Origin: Ilex aquifolium
Lineage: Eukaryota; Streptophyta; Magnoliopsida; Aquifoliales; Aquifoliaceae
NCBI GenBank assembly: GCA_951799425.1
Contig: OX637401.1
Span: 30,181,780 to 30,245,779 of the forward strand
Reading direction: 5' to 3'
Length of the DNA: 64,000 bases
The notes under the pieces are model-generated. The model was not told where the DNA came from and ran no database searches. It saw only the letters and a list, made by a program, of their open reading frames with translations. Shown here piece by piece: positions 25,341 to 37,101 of the stretch. The first letter of the stretch is position 1; the number at the start of each line of letters is the position of its first letter. The translations under genes were made by a program, and so were the position numbers.

Positions 25341-26472
25341 TGTGATCTAAGCAAGTGACAAAACCATATGTTATTAGTTAGCTACAATATCAATAATTTA
25401 TAATAACCAGGTCTTATAAACCAGATACACATGTGAAAGCCATCAAGAAGTAGCTGGTCTACCAGTTTCACGGATTAAGATGATTATAGACATGCATATA
25501 GAAACCCACGAGGACAGAGTTTAAATAAATTCCCCGTAAAATAAAAACAAAAGACCCAGAACAGTACGACACAGATAAAACTTCCACTACCATCACCACG
25601 AACCCCCTCCAAATGGATTGAAGTTAAGATAGACTTGAGTTTAAGTGATGCAATACCTTCAATGGACTATAGGGTGTATTTGCGAATTTCTCTGTATGGG
25701 TGAGTGACAAGTTAAGGGCCATTGAAGGAGTCCCCAACAGGTTTTTATGTTCCATCCTAGTAAAGCCGAATTCCATTTTGCTATTTTTTCTGCTTTATCA
25801 TGTGTGGTTGTGGGTACACAAGTGCACGTACAGAAATAGCAATAGAGTGCAAAAAGATTTGAATACCAATAACATATTAGACAAAATTGCTTAAGCCAAT
25901 TAATAACTATTAACTAGATCTTATCTAACATACAATTCCGCAGAGTAATAAAACCCAAAATACAATCAAGCTATTTCAATCAATAAACAAAACTATCACT
26001 TGCTATAGCACTCAATTAAGTAGGAAATCATTCACAACCCACTCAAAACTCAAAAGAATCTCGAGTATTTCAGTCGTTTGAAAAGAAAAAAAAAGCTACA
26101 GAGATGCTACTCTAACCCCAAACAAAGACAATCGCGCAAGCAAGCACACAGCATGTTAACTGATAAACTCTAGATCTATAACTTCAGAGGTTGCTGATTA
26201 GGAAACATACAACTTATGATCATCCAAACCGACAAGAATAAAAAGGAAGTTGTTGATCAGCGTAAAAATTAAGCTACATCAAATAACAAATTAAGGATAG
26301 ATTTAAGTCAAACAAACATATAGATTCTCTGATGAAACAAAAGCATAATATTTATTTTGGGAATAGAATAGAAAAACAGAATAATTTGAAACACTACTGA
26401 GATCATACAACTTGATACCAGCATGTGGATAGAGAGAAATTGATCAATCCTGTTTACCTCAGAACACCCCTT
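25341..26472 (-). promoter_or_regulatory. miR398 target site in the SOD 5' UTR, split by a UTR intron
   Basis: On the minus strand the leader exon ends AAGGGGTGTTCTGAG (26458-26472), followed by donor GTAAAC. The next exon opens ATCACA (25341-25346) after acceptor CTTAG, eight bases before the ATG. Joined, the 21 bases differ at two positions, as I recall it, from the known miR398 site in the Arabidopsis CSD1 5' UTR. Pairing with miR398 leaves a U:U at miRNA position 5 (also in Arabidopsis), a G:U at 12 and a U:U at 13. The expected cleavage point (opposite positions 10-11) is in the first exon. miR398 control of CSD genes under copper and stress is established; the split position here is read from the sequence. 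Confidence 0.75.
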
Positions 26473-26475
26473 GGA

Positions 26476-26479
<4 letters not shown>

Positions 26480-26511
<32 letters not shown>
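26480..26511. repeat. (GA)n microsatellite in SOD leader
   Basis: About 16 GA units, read as CT on the transcribed strand, lie a few bases upstream of the miR398 half-site in the inferred 5' UTR. CT-rich leaders are common in plant genes; the repeat is likely length-variable. Confidence 0.9.
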
Positions 26512-26515
<4 letters not shown>

Positions 26516-26854
26516 TCACTTATCAGTGTGTTGGAGAAAAACTAATGTATGTGACCGATATGTGATCAGTGTTCACTGTTTCACCAACCCCTTGGAGCAA
26601 CTGGGCTCACGCGCTGTATTTCGTTTAATTTATTTCTTACTGATGCCCGTTTGGTAGGAATGATGAAAAATATGATGAATATACTTTTTATCCTCCAAAT
26701 AAGGAAAGTATAAATAATACATTTTCCTTCATTTGTGGTTGGTAGGATGAATAGAAAATAAAAGTGATTAAATTTTTTTTTTTGCTTGGTAAGATGAAAA
26801 AAATATTTTTTTTTTAAATTTTTTTAAAAAAGTATATATATATCAAAGTATATA

Positions 26855-27574
26855 TCTATATAATAAAGTAGTTTACAATTCAAATGTCAAAAGATAAAAA
26901 AAATGACTTTTGCTATTCGCGGTTAAGATCGCTTTAAATTTTACTTTAAAGTTAATCTAACGGCTAATATTAACACCTTATATTTAATAGGAAAAATAGG
27001 TCTCTAAGTGTGTGTTTGGAGTGACTTTTTAAAAATACTTATAGAAATTATTTTTCATAAGTAATTTAAAAAAAATATATAATGTTTGAAACTGCCACAC
27101 CACTACCTCTACCACCACCACCGCCGTCGCCCCCCACCACCACCACCTCTACCACCACCATCTCCATCGCCGCCACCACCACCATCGTCACCGTCGCCAC
27201 CGCCACTGCCACCCCCACCTCTACCGCCACCCCCATCACCACCTCCACCGCTACCACCGCCACCGCCGCCACCATCACCACTGCCTCCACCACCACCGCC
27301 ACTGTCACTATCATCATCGTCACTCAAAACCCACCACCACCATCACCATTCCCACCCACGACTGCTACCACCACCATGGTCATCGTCTTACCCACCACAA
27401 CCATCATCGTCTCCCACCATCACCATTGTCGCCCACCATCGCTCACCCCCACTATAATCGATACTTAAATTTATTTATCTCTCCTTTATGTTTGAGATTT
27501 AATTTTGGGTGTGAATACAAATATGTTGATCTTTTTTTTATTATTCCGTGTCTTCAGGCACGGGAAATAACTAG
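26855..27574 (+). mobile_element. non-autonomous Helitron-like element with (CCA)n core
   Basis: The 5' end reads A then TCTATATAATAAAGTAG. The 3' end has the hairpin CCGTGTC-ttca-GGCACGG followed after about ten bases by CTAG and then T. These match Helitron rules: 5' TC, 3' hairpin plus CTRR, and insertion between A and T without duplication. A second copy in reverse at 59648-60241 shares both ends and long flanking stretches. The core, about 27100-27460, is an expanded imperfect CCACCA/CCGCCA array that opens several false Pro/Thr- or Gly-rich frames. No Rep/helicase is encoded. Confidence 0.75.
27100..27460. repeat. imperfect (CCA/CCG)n trinucleotide array
   Basis: Dozens of CCA, CCG and TCA triplets make up the centre of the Helitron-like element. 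The frames they open are pure low-complexity sequence and are not called as genes. The reverse copy has its own array at about 59780-60000. Confidence 0.9.
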
Positions 27575-28008
27575 TAAATAAATAAAATACATTTCAACAC
27601 ATATAATTAACTTTCTGTCCACTTTTCTTTCAATTTTGGATTGATTGATTTTGGTGAGTTAGAAGGAAAGCTCATCCATCAACTTTTACATCTTTCTTAT
27701 TTTTCTTCCTTACCCAACATGATGTTTTATCTATCCATCTAACTTTCCATCATTCCATTTTTTCATTGTACCGAACAGAAGTCATTTATTATTAATGAGT
27801 AAGAGATTGATTTGTATATAATAAATTTACTAAAATATATGATAAATGCTCCATTAAAATTTAAAAAATAAATATATTTGAGAGAATTTAGATCTCTATT
27901 CTTACTTTGGATAATAGAGAATGTTTCAGCAATTTGACACGATAATTTTGAAGGAGCAATGCTATTGGACCTAACTTATTAATTTAATTTGTAGACTCAA
28001 TTAATTAC

Positions 28009-29345
28009 TGTTATGAACCCATTAATAGAATTTTTCCCTGAAAATTAGCTTTGCAAGAAAATAGTGTTAAATAGTTCATATACACACATTTATTCTTTTT
28101 TTTAATTGATGTAAGATCGTAATATTCTATCATATTTCGTAACTGACATCCACGACAGGCCACTCTATCAACGCTGACTCAACAGTAACCCTTTCATTTT
28201 TTAGGTTTCATCCACCTATCAGTAATCAACGAGATAACACTATATTCATACATAATACTAAGCTATTTTTAATCTAACCTATAGGTTGCCCTTTTTATAA
28301 TTCAACCACATAGAGCCACAATTCACACTGCGTTTAATGTTGACGAGTCCAAATTTGACTGGATCGAGCCCAATAAAAATAAACCGAGAAAGCCCAAAGA
28401 AATCCCGTGCGGAGTTGAATAGTCCAGATTGCGGAGGGCATAAAGGGAAGTCTAAATTACGGAGGGCATAAAAGGAATTTGGCCAAGGCCAACACCAAGG
28501 TTCCAAGTGGGCGCCGCCCATGGCCTCGCTCCTTGGTCCTCTCCTCCCCTCTTTGTTCCTCTTCACCTTTATACTTCAATCCAAGTCCAAGTCCAAGTCA
28601 CACCAACTCAAGACAAGTCCGAGCTCAAAACGAGGATCAAGCCCAATCTAGCTGGGAGTCCTCCTCCGACTGAATAGGAGCACGAGAGAGAATACCGTGA
28701 TGAAGATTGAGAAGATCAAGTCCTACCATAACTCTACTTACCAAAGAGGCTCACTCCTACCATAACTCTACTTACCAAAGAGGCTCACTTCTACCATGTT
28801 TGTACTTACCAATTGACGGGAGACTTCTCCCTCACGTCACCGCCTCACCGCCTTGGTGAGCCTATATAATGTAAGTCCTCACTGTATAAAGGGCACGATG
28901 ACTCTTGAGACACAAAGCTACACTAGTTGCACTCAGCAAGCTCTCTACACTCTCTCTCTCTCTAGACTCATTGTAAACTCTCCGGAGTACCACCGTTGAT
29001 CAATAAAACACCTAAGGCCACCGTTGCCGTTCGAAGAGTGGACGTAGGTCGTCTGAGACCGAACCACTATAAATCTCCAGTGTTGACCTATATTTACTGT
29101 TTTGCCACTAATTGCCATTGATTGCTCATTAATCACTCTAGTGACTGTTGATCTCGCACGAAGACGATTTTGTGCATCATCAAATGTCATACTCAACATG
29201 GTGGCTAACTTTGATACTAATTATTATGAACTCATGGGTAAAACTTATCCCTAAAAACTAGTTTGCAAGGAAGTAGTGTCTAATAATTCATATACACACA
29301 TCTAATCTTATTTTTAACTAATATAGAATCGTAATAATTATATTT
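28009..29345 (-). mobile_element. decayed LTR-type element: 124-bp direct repeats around a 1.1-kb core
   Basis: Direct repeats at 28009-28132 and 29222-29345 share TATGAAC, CCCTRAAAA, CTAGTTTGCAAG-type phrases and TTCATATACACACAT. On the minus strand, just after the right copy, is TAGTATCAAAGTTAGCC (29204-29220), a decayed form of the initiator-Met tRNA primer site. This suggests a TRIM- or LARD-like element in minus sense. The core at about 28150-29200 is itself LTR-like, with CCTATATAATG at 28860 and a terminal phrase CCGAACCACTATAAATC, so a nested solo LTR is possible. There is no coding capacity. Confidence 0.5.
28721..28808. repeat. 34-bp tandem duplication plus partial third unit
   Basis: Units starting at 28721 and 28755 are identical over 34 bp (opening TCCTACCATAACTC). 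A third, diverged unit starts at 28789. It lies upstream of the TATA-like box in the LTR-like core, where direct repeats often act as enhancer elements; that role is inference. Confidence 0.85.
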
Positions 29346-30231
29346 AATTAATTTGATAATAGATCCTTATATTAGTTGAAATTAACTATCAATCAAAAAA
29401 GTTATAATTGATTAAGTCATTAAATTAAATTTAAATAATATTTTTTATTTCAATTAGATGGAAAAATATTTGATTATCTAATTTTAAATAATTTTAATTT
29501 CGTATCCCAATGTTTTATACTTTTATTTATGAATATACATTCATTCGCGTAGTTGTGGGAGTCCTTCTCTCAATAATACAACAATAATGCTTCCACTTGG
29601 CCGTTGGCCCATTGCCAGTGAGTCGCGAGGCGTCTATTTTTTATTGGATGGAGTCGTGTGACTAGGGTTGGTTCGGTTGTGCCTCTCCCGTGGTTAGGTT
29701 GATGGGCTTTTATTAGTTTTTTTCTTCCTCTTATCCTCTTCATCACCTTTTTTTTAACTAGTTGGTACACACGTGCAACATCAATTTGAGTTAAAATTTT
29801 CATTTTCATTTTGATTTTTGATTTTATGTGATAGATTTGAAAGTTATGACTCATGATATTGTGGTTTTTGATACCTGATGATTGGTATTATTTAAGGAAG
29901 ATTACGGTAAAATGTCCCTGGCATAGTAAACGTATCAAACAACATGTTAAACACGATACATAAACATAAATTTCAATTCAAACCAGTCAAAAAAGATAGA
30001 TACATTTGTATACAGAGAACATCCTGATAGTATTCTGTCATAGAAACAAAAACCACATGATTAATCTTGGAAATTGATTAAGACAACAATTGGTTTGGAT
30101 CCTGTAAATGTACTATATCAATGAGTCTAATTTAAAAATTCTCTTTCCATTTGCTCTAAAGCATTTGCAATTGCATGCATCATGGCCTTCAACATCCATC
30201 CCATTAGGGCCTCCTCTCCTCAACTCCAACC

Positions 30232-30272
<41 letters not shown>

Positions 30273-33200
30273 TGAAAGTACCAATAGTTAATATCTCCAA
30301 ATTTCAAAAAAAAAATAGAAAATAAAAGAAAAGCCTAACTATTAATAGTGAAATTTCAAAAATTACTGTTTTCATGCAATAGGGAAAAATGCACTAAACT
30401 TATATTTTAAGCGTTGGTATAATTAACATCACATTTTTCCTCCGTGAGACCAAAGCAATTTTCTTTTAAATCTATAAAAGGATTGTAGAATAGCCATGTC
30501 ATTGATATTTTTATATTCCAATTACCTAATATCTACAGAAGACACCATCAACCTCTCATTTGAAATTTCACTATTGTTGTCTTCCTTCCAACCAATTAGT
30601 TTCCCCAGCTTCAATTCAATTGACAAAAATTTCTAATTATCAAAGTCAATGAGAGAATTGGAAAGCCTCGAATCAGATTCCAGTTCGGTGAAGAAAAAAT
30701 CCAAAGTAATCATACAAGTTGGAAAGGGTAATTTTTTTTCCTAGGTCACTACTAATCTAAATACAACCAAGAGCTAATTTTCTCATCATGCCAGGCAAAC
30801 TTAATTCCATTAATATCAAGCTCTCAACTGATTCTTTGCTAGGGACTAATATATTATCAAAATTAGAAGAAGATTTCATGTTACAACTCATTTACACTTT
30901 TCTAATTCTTGTAAGAGCATCAACAGTAAATCTATGTTGTTATATAACAAAAGAAACACTACCGTATTCAATACATTAATTAATCTCTACTATGACATTA
31001 TGACATAAGCTATCTTGAGCTTTAACTACTGCAAACCGACACAGATAGAATGAAAAAGAACTCTAAATTTTCAAAATTCCATAACATATAAGTATTAGCA
31101 TTCCGAACTGCTAAATGCAAGTTTACTCACACGGCACAAAAACACGGTTCTTCAAAATTTTTTTAATCGTGTAAATAATTTCATTGATGAACAACTGTGA
31201 ATATTTCTGGATGTACAATGGTCCAAAAAAAAATTACAAATACTTTCATGAATTCCAAAGAATGACCTAAAAGAACAAAGACCATTATTCTTTTTCATAG
31301 TTAATCTGAGTAGAGATCAATAGGTTCACATCTTACTAACAATAAAGTAGAAAAGGGCATATAATGTCAAAAATAATTCCCAAAAAAGAGAAATTTTCAT
31401 AATATTAGCAATCAAAAGAGACAAAATCAAAATATGAAATATATATAGAACAGAGAAATTATATAATTCAAACAACATCTCAACATGATAGCCACGCAAA
31501 CTATGGCAAATATTAGGTATATGCAGTCTACCTCTCCCATCACTCTTGCTTTTATTATAAAGTCATGTTGTGTTAGTGTGCATTGAAAAACATTCTATAA
31601 CCATCAAATATGGTTTAATCAGTTATAACTACAATAATAGATGAATCAACTAATACCAGTGAACTTGCATGCTGCAATATGAGTTTATAATGCCTGTATA
31701 TTTTATGACCAATGCTATAGGGACCTAATTTGATGACTTGAAGATGTGGTTTCACTACCGATCCAATTGTTGTATTGAATTAGGTCCCCAAATTAGATCC
31801 AAATTGCATTTTCATATTTTATTGATTTAAAGTTTGCATAAATCGAGGCGTCACTTACAAAGACATACAATAGCTGAGCTAGAATAACCCTCAGACCTTA
31901 GACCCTTGGCCGATTGAAGCACTTAGAGCAATTGAAAAGTTTGCCAAAGCAAATGCCTACCTTGAATTTTTTTACCACTGTCCAAAAATATAAAAAATAA
32001 AGAAACAAAACTTCAATTGAATAAATTAGAGTTATTTTTATTCACACTCAATATAACTGTGCTTGGCATAATTATTGTATTGATTATGGTTGAATGAAAA
32101 TGCAAGTGCAAGAATAATGATTAAATTAATATCTTCTCTGTCATTGTACTCATGAAAATTAATCATACACTGGAAGCCCATGTTCAAAAATCACATAACT
32201 CATACTTCCAACAACTACTCTTTATACGTAAGCATAACTTGAACGTGTAATGGAGTGCAAAATTTAAACGATTATTAACTTTGGTCCATACTTGTATAGC
32301 CAGCAAGCCAGCAAACCAGCAAACCCTCCCTTTATCAACGCTAGTATTTCAGCACTGCTAGTGAACAAGCTAAGAACAGAGCTCCTCACATTATCTACAA
32401 ATCTGGTCGACTGAACTGATCTGGCACTTCTAGTAACTGTACCAGTAAATGGTAGGTGGAAACAAGCTTCACACAAAAATTGAAGAAAATGGCAAACAAA
32501 AACTCAGTACCAGTAAAAGAATTACACGTTCTGCAATGCCAAGACACACGTTGTATGTGCCTCTGCGAGACAAAGAGGAGGGAGAAATGTATGAACTGGA
32601 TCACAAGGCAGAATATGAAGAGTAAAATTTTGGAGAAATGCAATTATTCACGTTTTGATTCGTAACTGATGGAATCGTTGCAGCTTCAACCATTAATGCT
32701 CAGAATTCGTAGAGTCACAAAGAGAAGATGTATAGTATTTCCCTTAACAGAGAGACGCAAGAAGTCTAATTCTGAGAGATTATGCAGCAAAGACCGTTTC
32801 ACTAAAAGGACAAGCACATCAGTCGACAACCTGTTCTACGTACTGAGTGGATGATAGCTACAGATGGAGGAGGGTTGAGAAACGCAACAGTCATCAAATA
32901 ATTAGAATGACCTAATTAATTACATCCAAAAAAATTACAATGACATAATTGATAATTTCATTGTTGAGGGGTTAAAATGAAAAAGAAATTTTAAAAGTAG
33001 TTGACATTTTAAATAAATAGATATATAGATATAGATGATCATGATAATAATAATAATAATAATAGTTTTACTATTGTATACATAATCATTTTTATAATAA
33101 TGACAGTATATTATTCCATTTCAATAAGTATAATTAATTGATGTATTGTAAATGGGAGAGAAGTATGGGAAAGGTCATTTTAATATTTAATAAATGTTGA

Positions 33201-33880
33201 ATAGTAAAATATATTAGGATATAATTGGTTTTAATCTTTTTTATAGGGATATAATGGTCAATCAAAAGTTTTTCACTTTTGTTGACATTTTAAAGTAGTA
33301 TAGATTGAGTTATACTATTTAGACCTAAAAATTTGATTTAATTTATTGACATAATAATGTGATTTCAGTAAAATTATTGAATCAATACAAAATTTCAATA
33401 TTTGATAAGTCCCACAGTCAATCCAAAAATCATAATAAATTAAATTAGTAAATTAAGTTATTAAATTAAATCTCAATAGCATTGTTCTTTTTTATTTCCA
33501 TTTCTCTCATTAAAAAACTACAATTCAACTCCATTGGTAATGTTGAAAACAAAATTCCATTAGTAATTCGATATAGCCATTTTTTTTTTTTTTTGTCGAG
33601 TTACTAAAGTAATTTGGAGCTCCCTTACTAATTAATTATTTACCTTACTTATCCATAATCGGTCCATCTTACTTTTTTTTTTTGGGTATCGGTACCGTCG
33701 TTAGTTATCACTTTTTATAATAAAGTTATAACTTTGAAATAAGAAGTTACAATTGTTTAATAGAAAAATATGATCAATCACATAAATTTATGATTGATCG
33801 TGTCTTTTAAAGTTGTAATTTACATCTCAAAAAAATTATAACTTAACCTTATTGTAAGAGACGAAAAAGATGTACCTCCT
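29346..33880. other. AT-rich intergenic region, no gene seen
   Basis: No multi-exon gene could be built. A TA/TG microsatellite lies at 30232-30272 and an (ATA)n run near 33040-33064. A minus-strand frame at 32264-32476 encodes about 70 residues ending in a hydrophobic stretch (ILALIKGGFAGLLACWLY) but has no recognised family. Several single copies of a CAATGCTATNGGGACC-like MITE end occur (for example near 31712). Confidence 0.55.
30232..30272. repeat. (TA)n(TG)n microsatellite
   Basis: About 8 TA units are followed by about 12 TG units. It is a simple repeat in intergenic DNA. Confidence 0.9.
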
Positions 33881-33889
33881 ACAATAATA

Positions 33890-34450
33890 AATGATTGATA
33901 AAATGAGCTCTGAACTTGATCTCTAAGTCTTCATTCCCTGCAAAACGAACAAATTGCCTAAGATCGAAATGCTTCGATCGAAGGCACTCCGATGCTTAAG
34001 TCAGTAATGAAAATGAGAAAATTGCAAGAAGACAATGAGAGTTCAGCGTACCTTTCATTTTGACTCCTTATGCCTTTTAAAGGAACTTTGCTTAGTTAGG
34101 GTTTCCATGATTTTCGATTCAAGGTGGTACACCTTCCTTCAATTAGACGATTCTATTCAGGAAGTTGTTGAGATCTCTCTAGCAATTCCTTATGCCGAGC
34201 CTATGATCATGCTCATTCGTTCAACCAGAATGTCTGAGTTACAGGCATCTCTTTAGCATCACATTTACTGTTTTAACAGCTCGGTATTGACATGGACCAA
34301 CCTCTTCTCTTTTTTTCCGAACTCTTTGAACAGCTCGGCTACTAGCTGATGATTGACTTGTGATATATTTCTCACGTGACTGGTTTTGTCACCCTCACGC
34401 GAGATCATTAAATGTTACTACACGTGGCGTAGAGGGAGTAACCCCCATCG
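33890..34450 (-). mobile_element. LTR fragment related to the Gypsy-like LTRs in this window
   Basis: The plus strand at 33987-34006 reads CTCCGATGCTTAAGTCAGTA, the complement of the TACTGACTTAAGCATCGGAG phrase also found at 19524-19543 and 53718-53737. Composition shifts away from the AT-rich surroundings, and no coding frame of note is seen. Boundaries are approximate and no target duplication was found. A remnant or solo LTR is the best reading. Confidence 0.4.
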
Positions 34451-35334
34451 CTTGTAAAATTGTAATTTTTAGTACGGTAATCCCTATTATTTCCACAATA
34501 CTTTCATCTTATTGAATTTGAGTCTAACTATCTTCCCTTAATAAAAATATATGAGAATTGTTTGACCAACACCTACACAATTAGATACTAGATTCAGATT
34601 TACTCCAGTATTTATTTCACTTAATTCTTCTAATAATTGTATTATATGCCATGAATTTTTAACTTGCATCACTTTATATCTTAATGGGATATTCAGCTGT
34701 AAATAATGTATAATATTAAGATATTGAAAAATGGATGAATATAAAAGAAATAAGGTTTGAGGAAGTCCCCTTAATAGAAACTTACGTTACATGTCGTAGA
34801 ATAAAAAAACATAGACAAAAGGAATATGAAACGTATTTAGCGTAGGCGTTCTTATTTGTTATTTTATTTAAAAAATAGGATTTTAACGTGTTACTAAGCT
34901 TGTTAATGGATCGAATTTCGATCCGAATCCGATTAATCGGATACGAATTGATATTTTTTTACTGATTATCAGAATTCACCCTCTTATATTTCATAGATTC
35001 GAATTTGAATATATTTATATCTAATTTGATTAATAATTTAATATAAAATATATATATTTCTATATTAATATTAAAGAAATTAATTGATTATTTAATAAAT
35101 TAAGAAACAATTTTTTAAATTTAAGTTAAATTAAAAAATTCGGATTGAATTTGTATTGTTAACAAATTCGAATATGAAATCATAAAAAAAAAATTTGTTA
35201 GATATTCGAATTGAATTTTTATTATCCTATTATGATCAATCAAAATTCAATCCGTTATGATCCACCACAAATATCAATTTTTGTACCCACCAAGATCCAC
35301 CAAACTTATATTTCTTTCGATTTTTTTGTTTTGT

Positions 35335-35830
35335 GAACAATACTATTGGGACATAATTTGAGACTTAATGATTGTGGTCATTCGATTGTCAGTGGGTCCT
35401 AATATTAAATTATCACCACTAATGCTACTGGGACATAATGAGTTGTCACAAATGAAATGATAGTAAAATATATTTAATGATGGGTCCCATTGTAGCATTA
35501 AATGAAGAGCAATGCTATATATAATAAATTTGTATCCCAAATTTGTATCTCAAATCAATAAGGATGGTTGGATCAGTGGGTCCCAATTAAAAAAGTTGAT
35601 GAGACCCGCTCATCCAATGGTTCCCATTCGTTTGGGATGCACATTTGAGATACAAATTTAGGATATAAAACATTACTCTTAAATGAATTCATTATCATTT
35701 CATTGGTGACAACTCATTATGTCCCCAAATTATGGCCCAATAGCATTGCTCAATTATCACTGGATCACAATACTATCAATTCAATTGTCAGAATGCATTA
35801 AGTCTCCAAATTATGTCCCAATAGCATTAG
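35335..35830. mobile_element. three concentric inverted-repeat MITEs
   Basis: Outer pair: ACTATTGGGACATAATTTG at about 35342 and its complement CAAATTATGTCCCAATAG at about 35806. Middle pair: GGGACATAATGAGTTGTCAC at about 35438 and GTGACAACTCATTATGTCCC at about 35706. Inner pair: AATTTGTATCTCAAAT at about 35538 and ATTTGAGATACAAATTT at about 35643. Outer and middle ends share the AATGCTATTGGGACATAAT terminus, so they belong to one family; the inner one starts AATGCTATATATAATAAATT. None is coding. The nest ends about 300 bp upstream of the RUNKEL start codon, so it may lie in the promoter. Confidence 0.8.
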
Positions 35831-36150
35831 TGTTTGTTTTATATTGTTCGTTTGTGAGCCATTGGCATTGTTTGGCTACAGAATATTGCTTATCCCTGAT
35901 GCGTTTAATTATTTTTCACTTTCGATTTTGAATCACGCTTATGTTCCCGCTCACTCTCCCTGTCTTCACTTTCACAATCAGTGCAGCAAGCTCTCTTTCT
36001 CTCTCTTTTTTTCTCATCACATCCAATCAAAGCTATCTAAATCCTTATTTGCTAAACCTAATCCACCTCTCATTTTCTGCGATCTACCTCTCTATCGCAC
36101 AAACGGTATTTCTTTCAAAATTGAAACCCTAGAAATTCTGTCCAGAGACT

Positions 36151-37068
36151 ATGAATCAGTACCACATCTATGAAGCCATTGGCCGTGGCAAATACTCGGT
36201 AGGCTCTTCTATCTTGAACTGATTTTATCGGGTTTGTTTTCAAAATCTAATTGTGTACCTGTATGTGTGTGAATTTGCCGTGTAGACTGTGTATAAAGGG
36301 AGGAAGAAGAAGACGATTGAGTATTTTGCGGTAAAGAGCGTTGATAAATCGCAGAAAAGCAATGTTCTCCACGAAGTACGTTTGAATTCTTTTTACTATT
36401 ACTTCTGTTTGTGTATTTGTGAACCTATGTTTGATTTGTTGTGTTCTTTTGTGGTGGTTTAAAGTTTAACTGTCGTTAATTTTTGTTTATTTATGGAGAA
36501 TTGAATGATTTAAGGAACTTAGGTTTCACTTTGAAATTGCGTTGTGATTTAGAAATTTTGAAGTTTGCCTAATCTGTAACTCTAGCTACTCACTTTTTTG
36601 CTACCGAGCTTAACTGGATAATTTGACAGCAAGTACAATTTTTAACGTGTAAAAGAAGCTGTGTAGGCCCAAATACTATGAACTCTGAATTGTTCTTAAA
36701 TTCATGTACAATGTGAATCCTTTAATGGATAATGTCTGGTAACTAATGAGAGGAAATTTTTAGTTCTTCATTATAAATTTGAAATATAATTTGGCTTTCC
36801 TTTGTATGCTTCTAGATCTTGCACTTCTAGTTATCTTATATCTGTTATAATTTTTTTCTAAAGCAAAGTAAGGTTCACTGTGGTGCCTTTCCTCCCTCGA
36901 TGGATGATACTCAGGGCAAATCCTACAATGTGGCACATCTTGGATGGTTTTCTTTAGCCTTGTAACTTACCCAAGTAAATAAGAAATGTGAAATCACATG
37001 ATAGTTTCAGTTAGACTGAACTGCTGTTGTGACAATTTCATATCATAACTCTTGCAGGGATTAGGGGG

Positions 37069-37101
<33 letters not shown>

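Noticed and set aside
27082-27468. Long Pro/Thr/His-rich frames on the plus strand and Gly/Val-rich frames on the minus strand
   Set aside because: They are translations of an imperfect CCA/CCG array in all frames, inside a Helitron-like element. No signal peptide or domain is present, and the reverse copy at 59767-60031 gives the same artefact.
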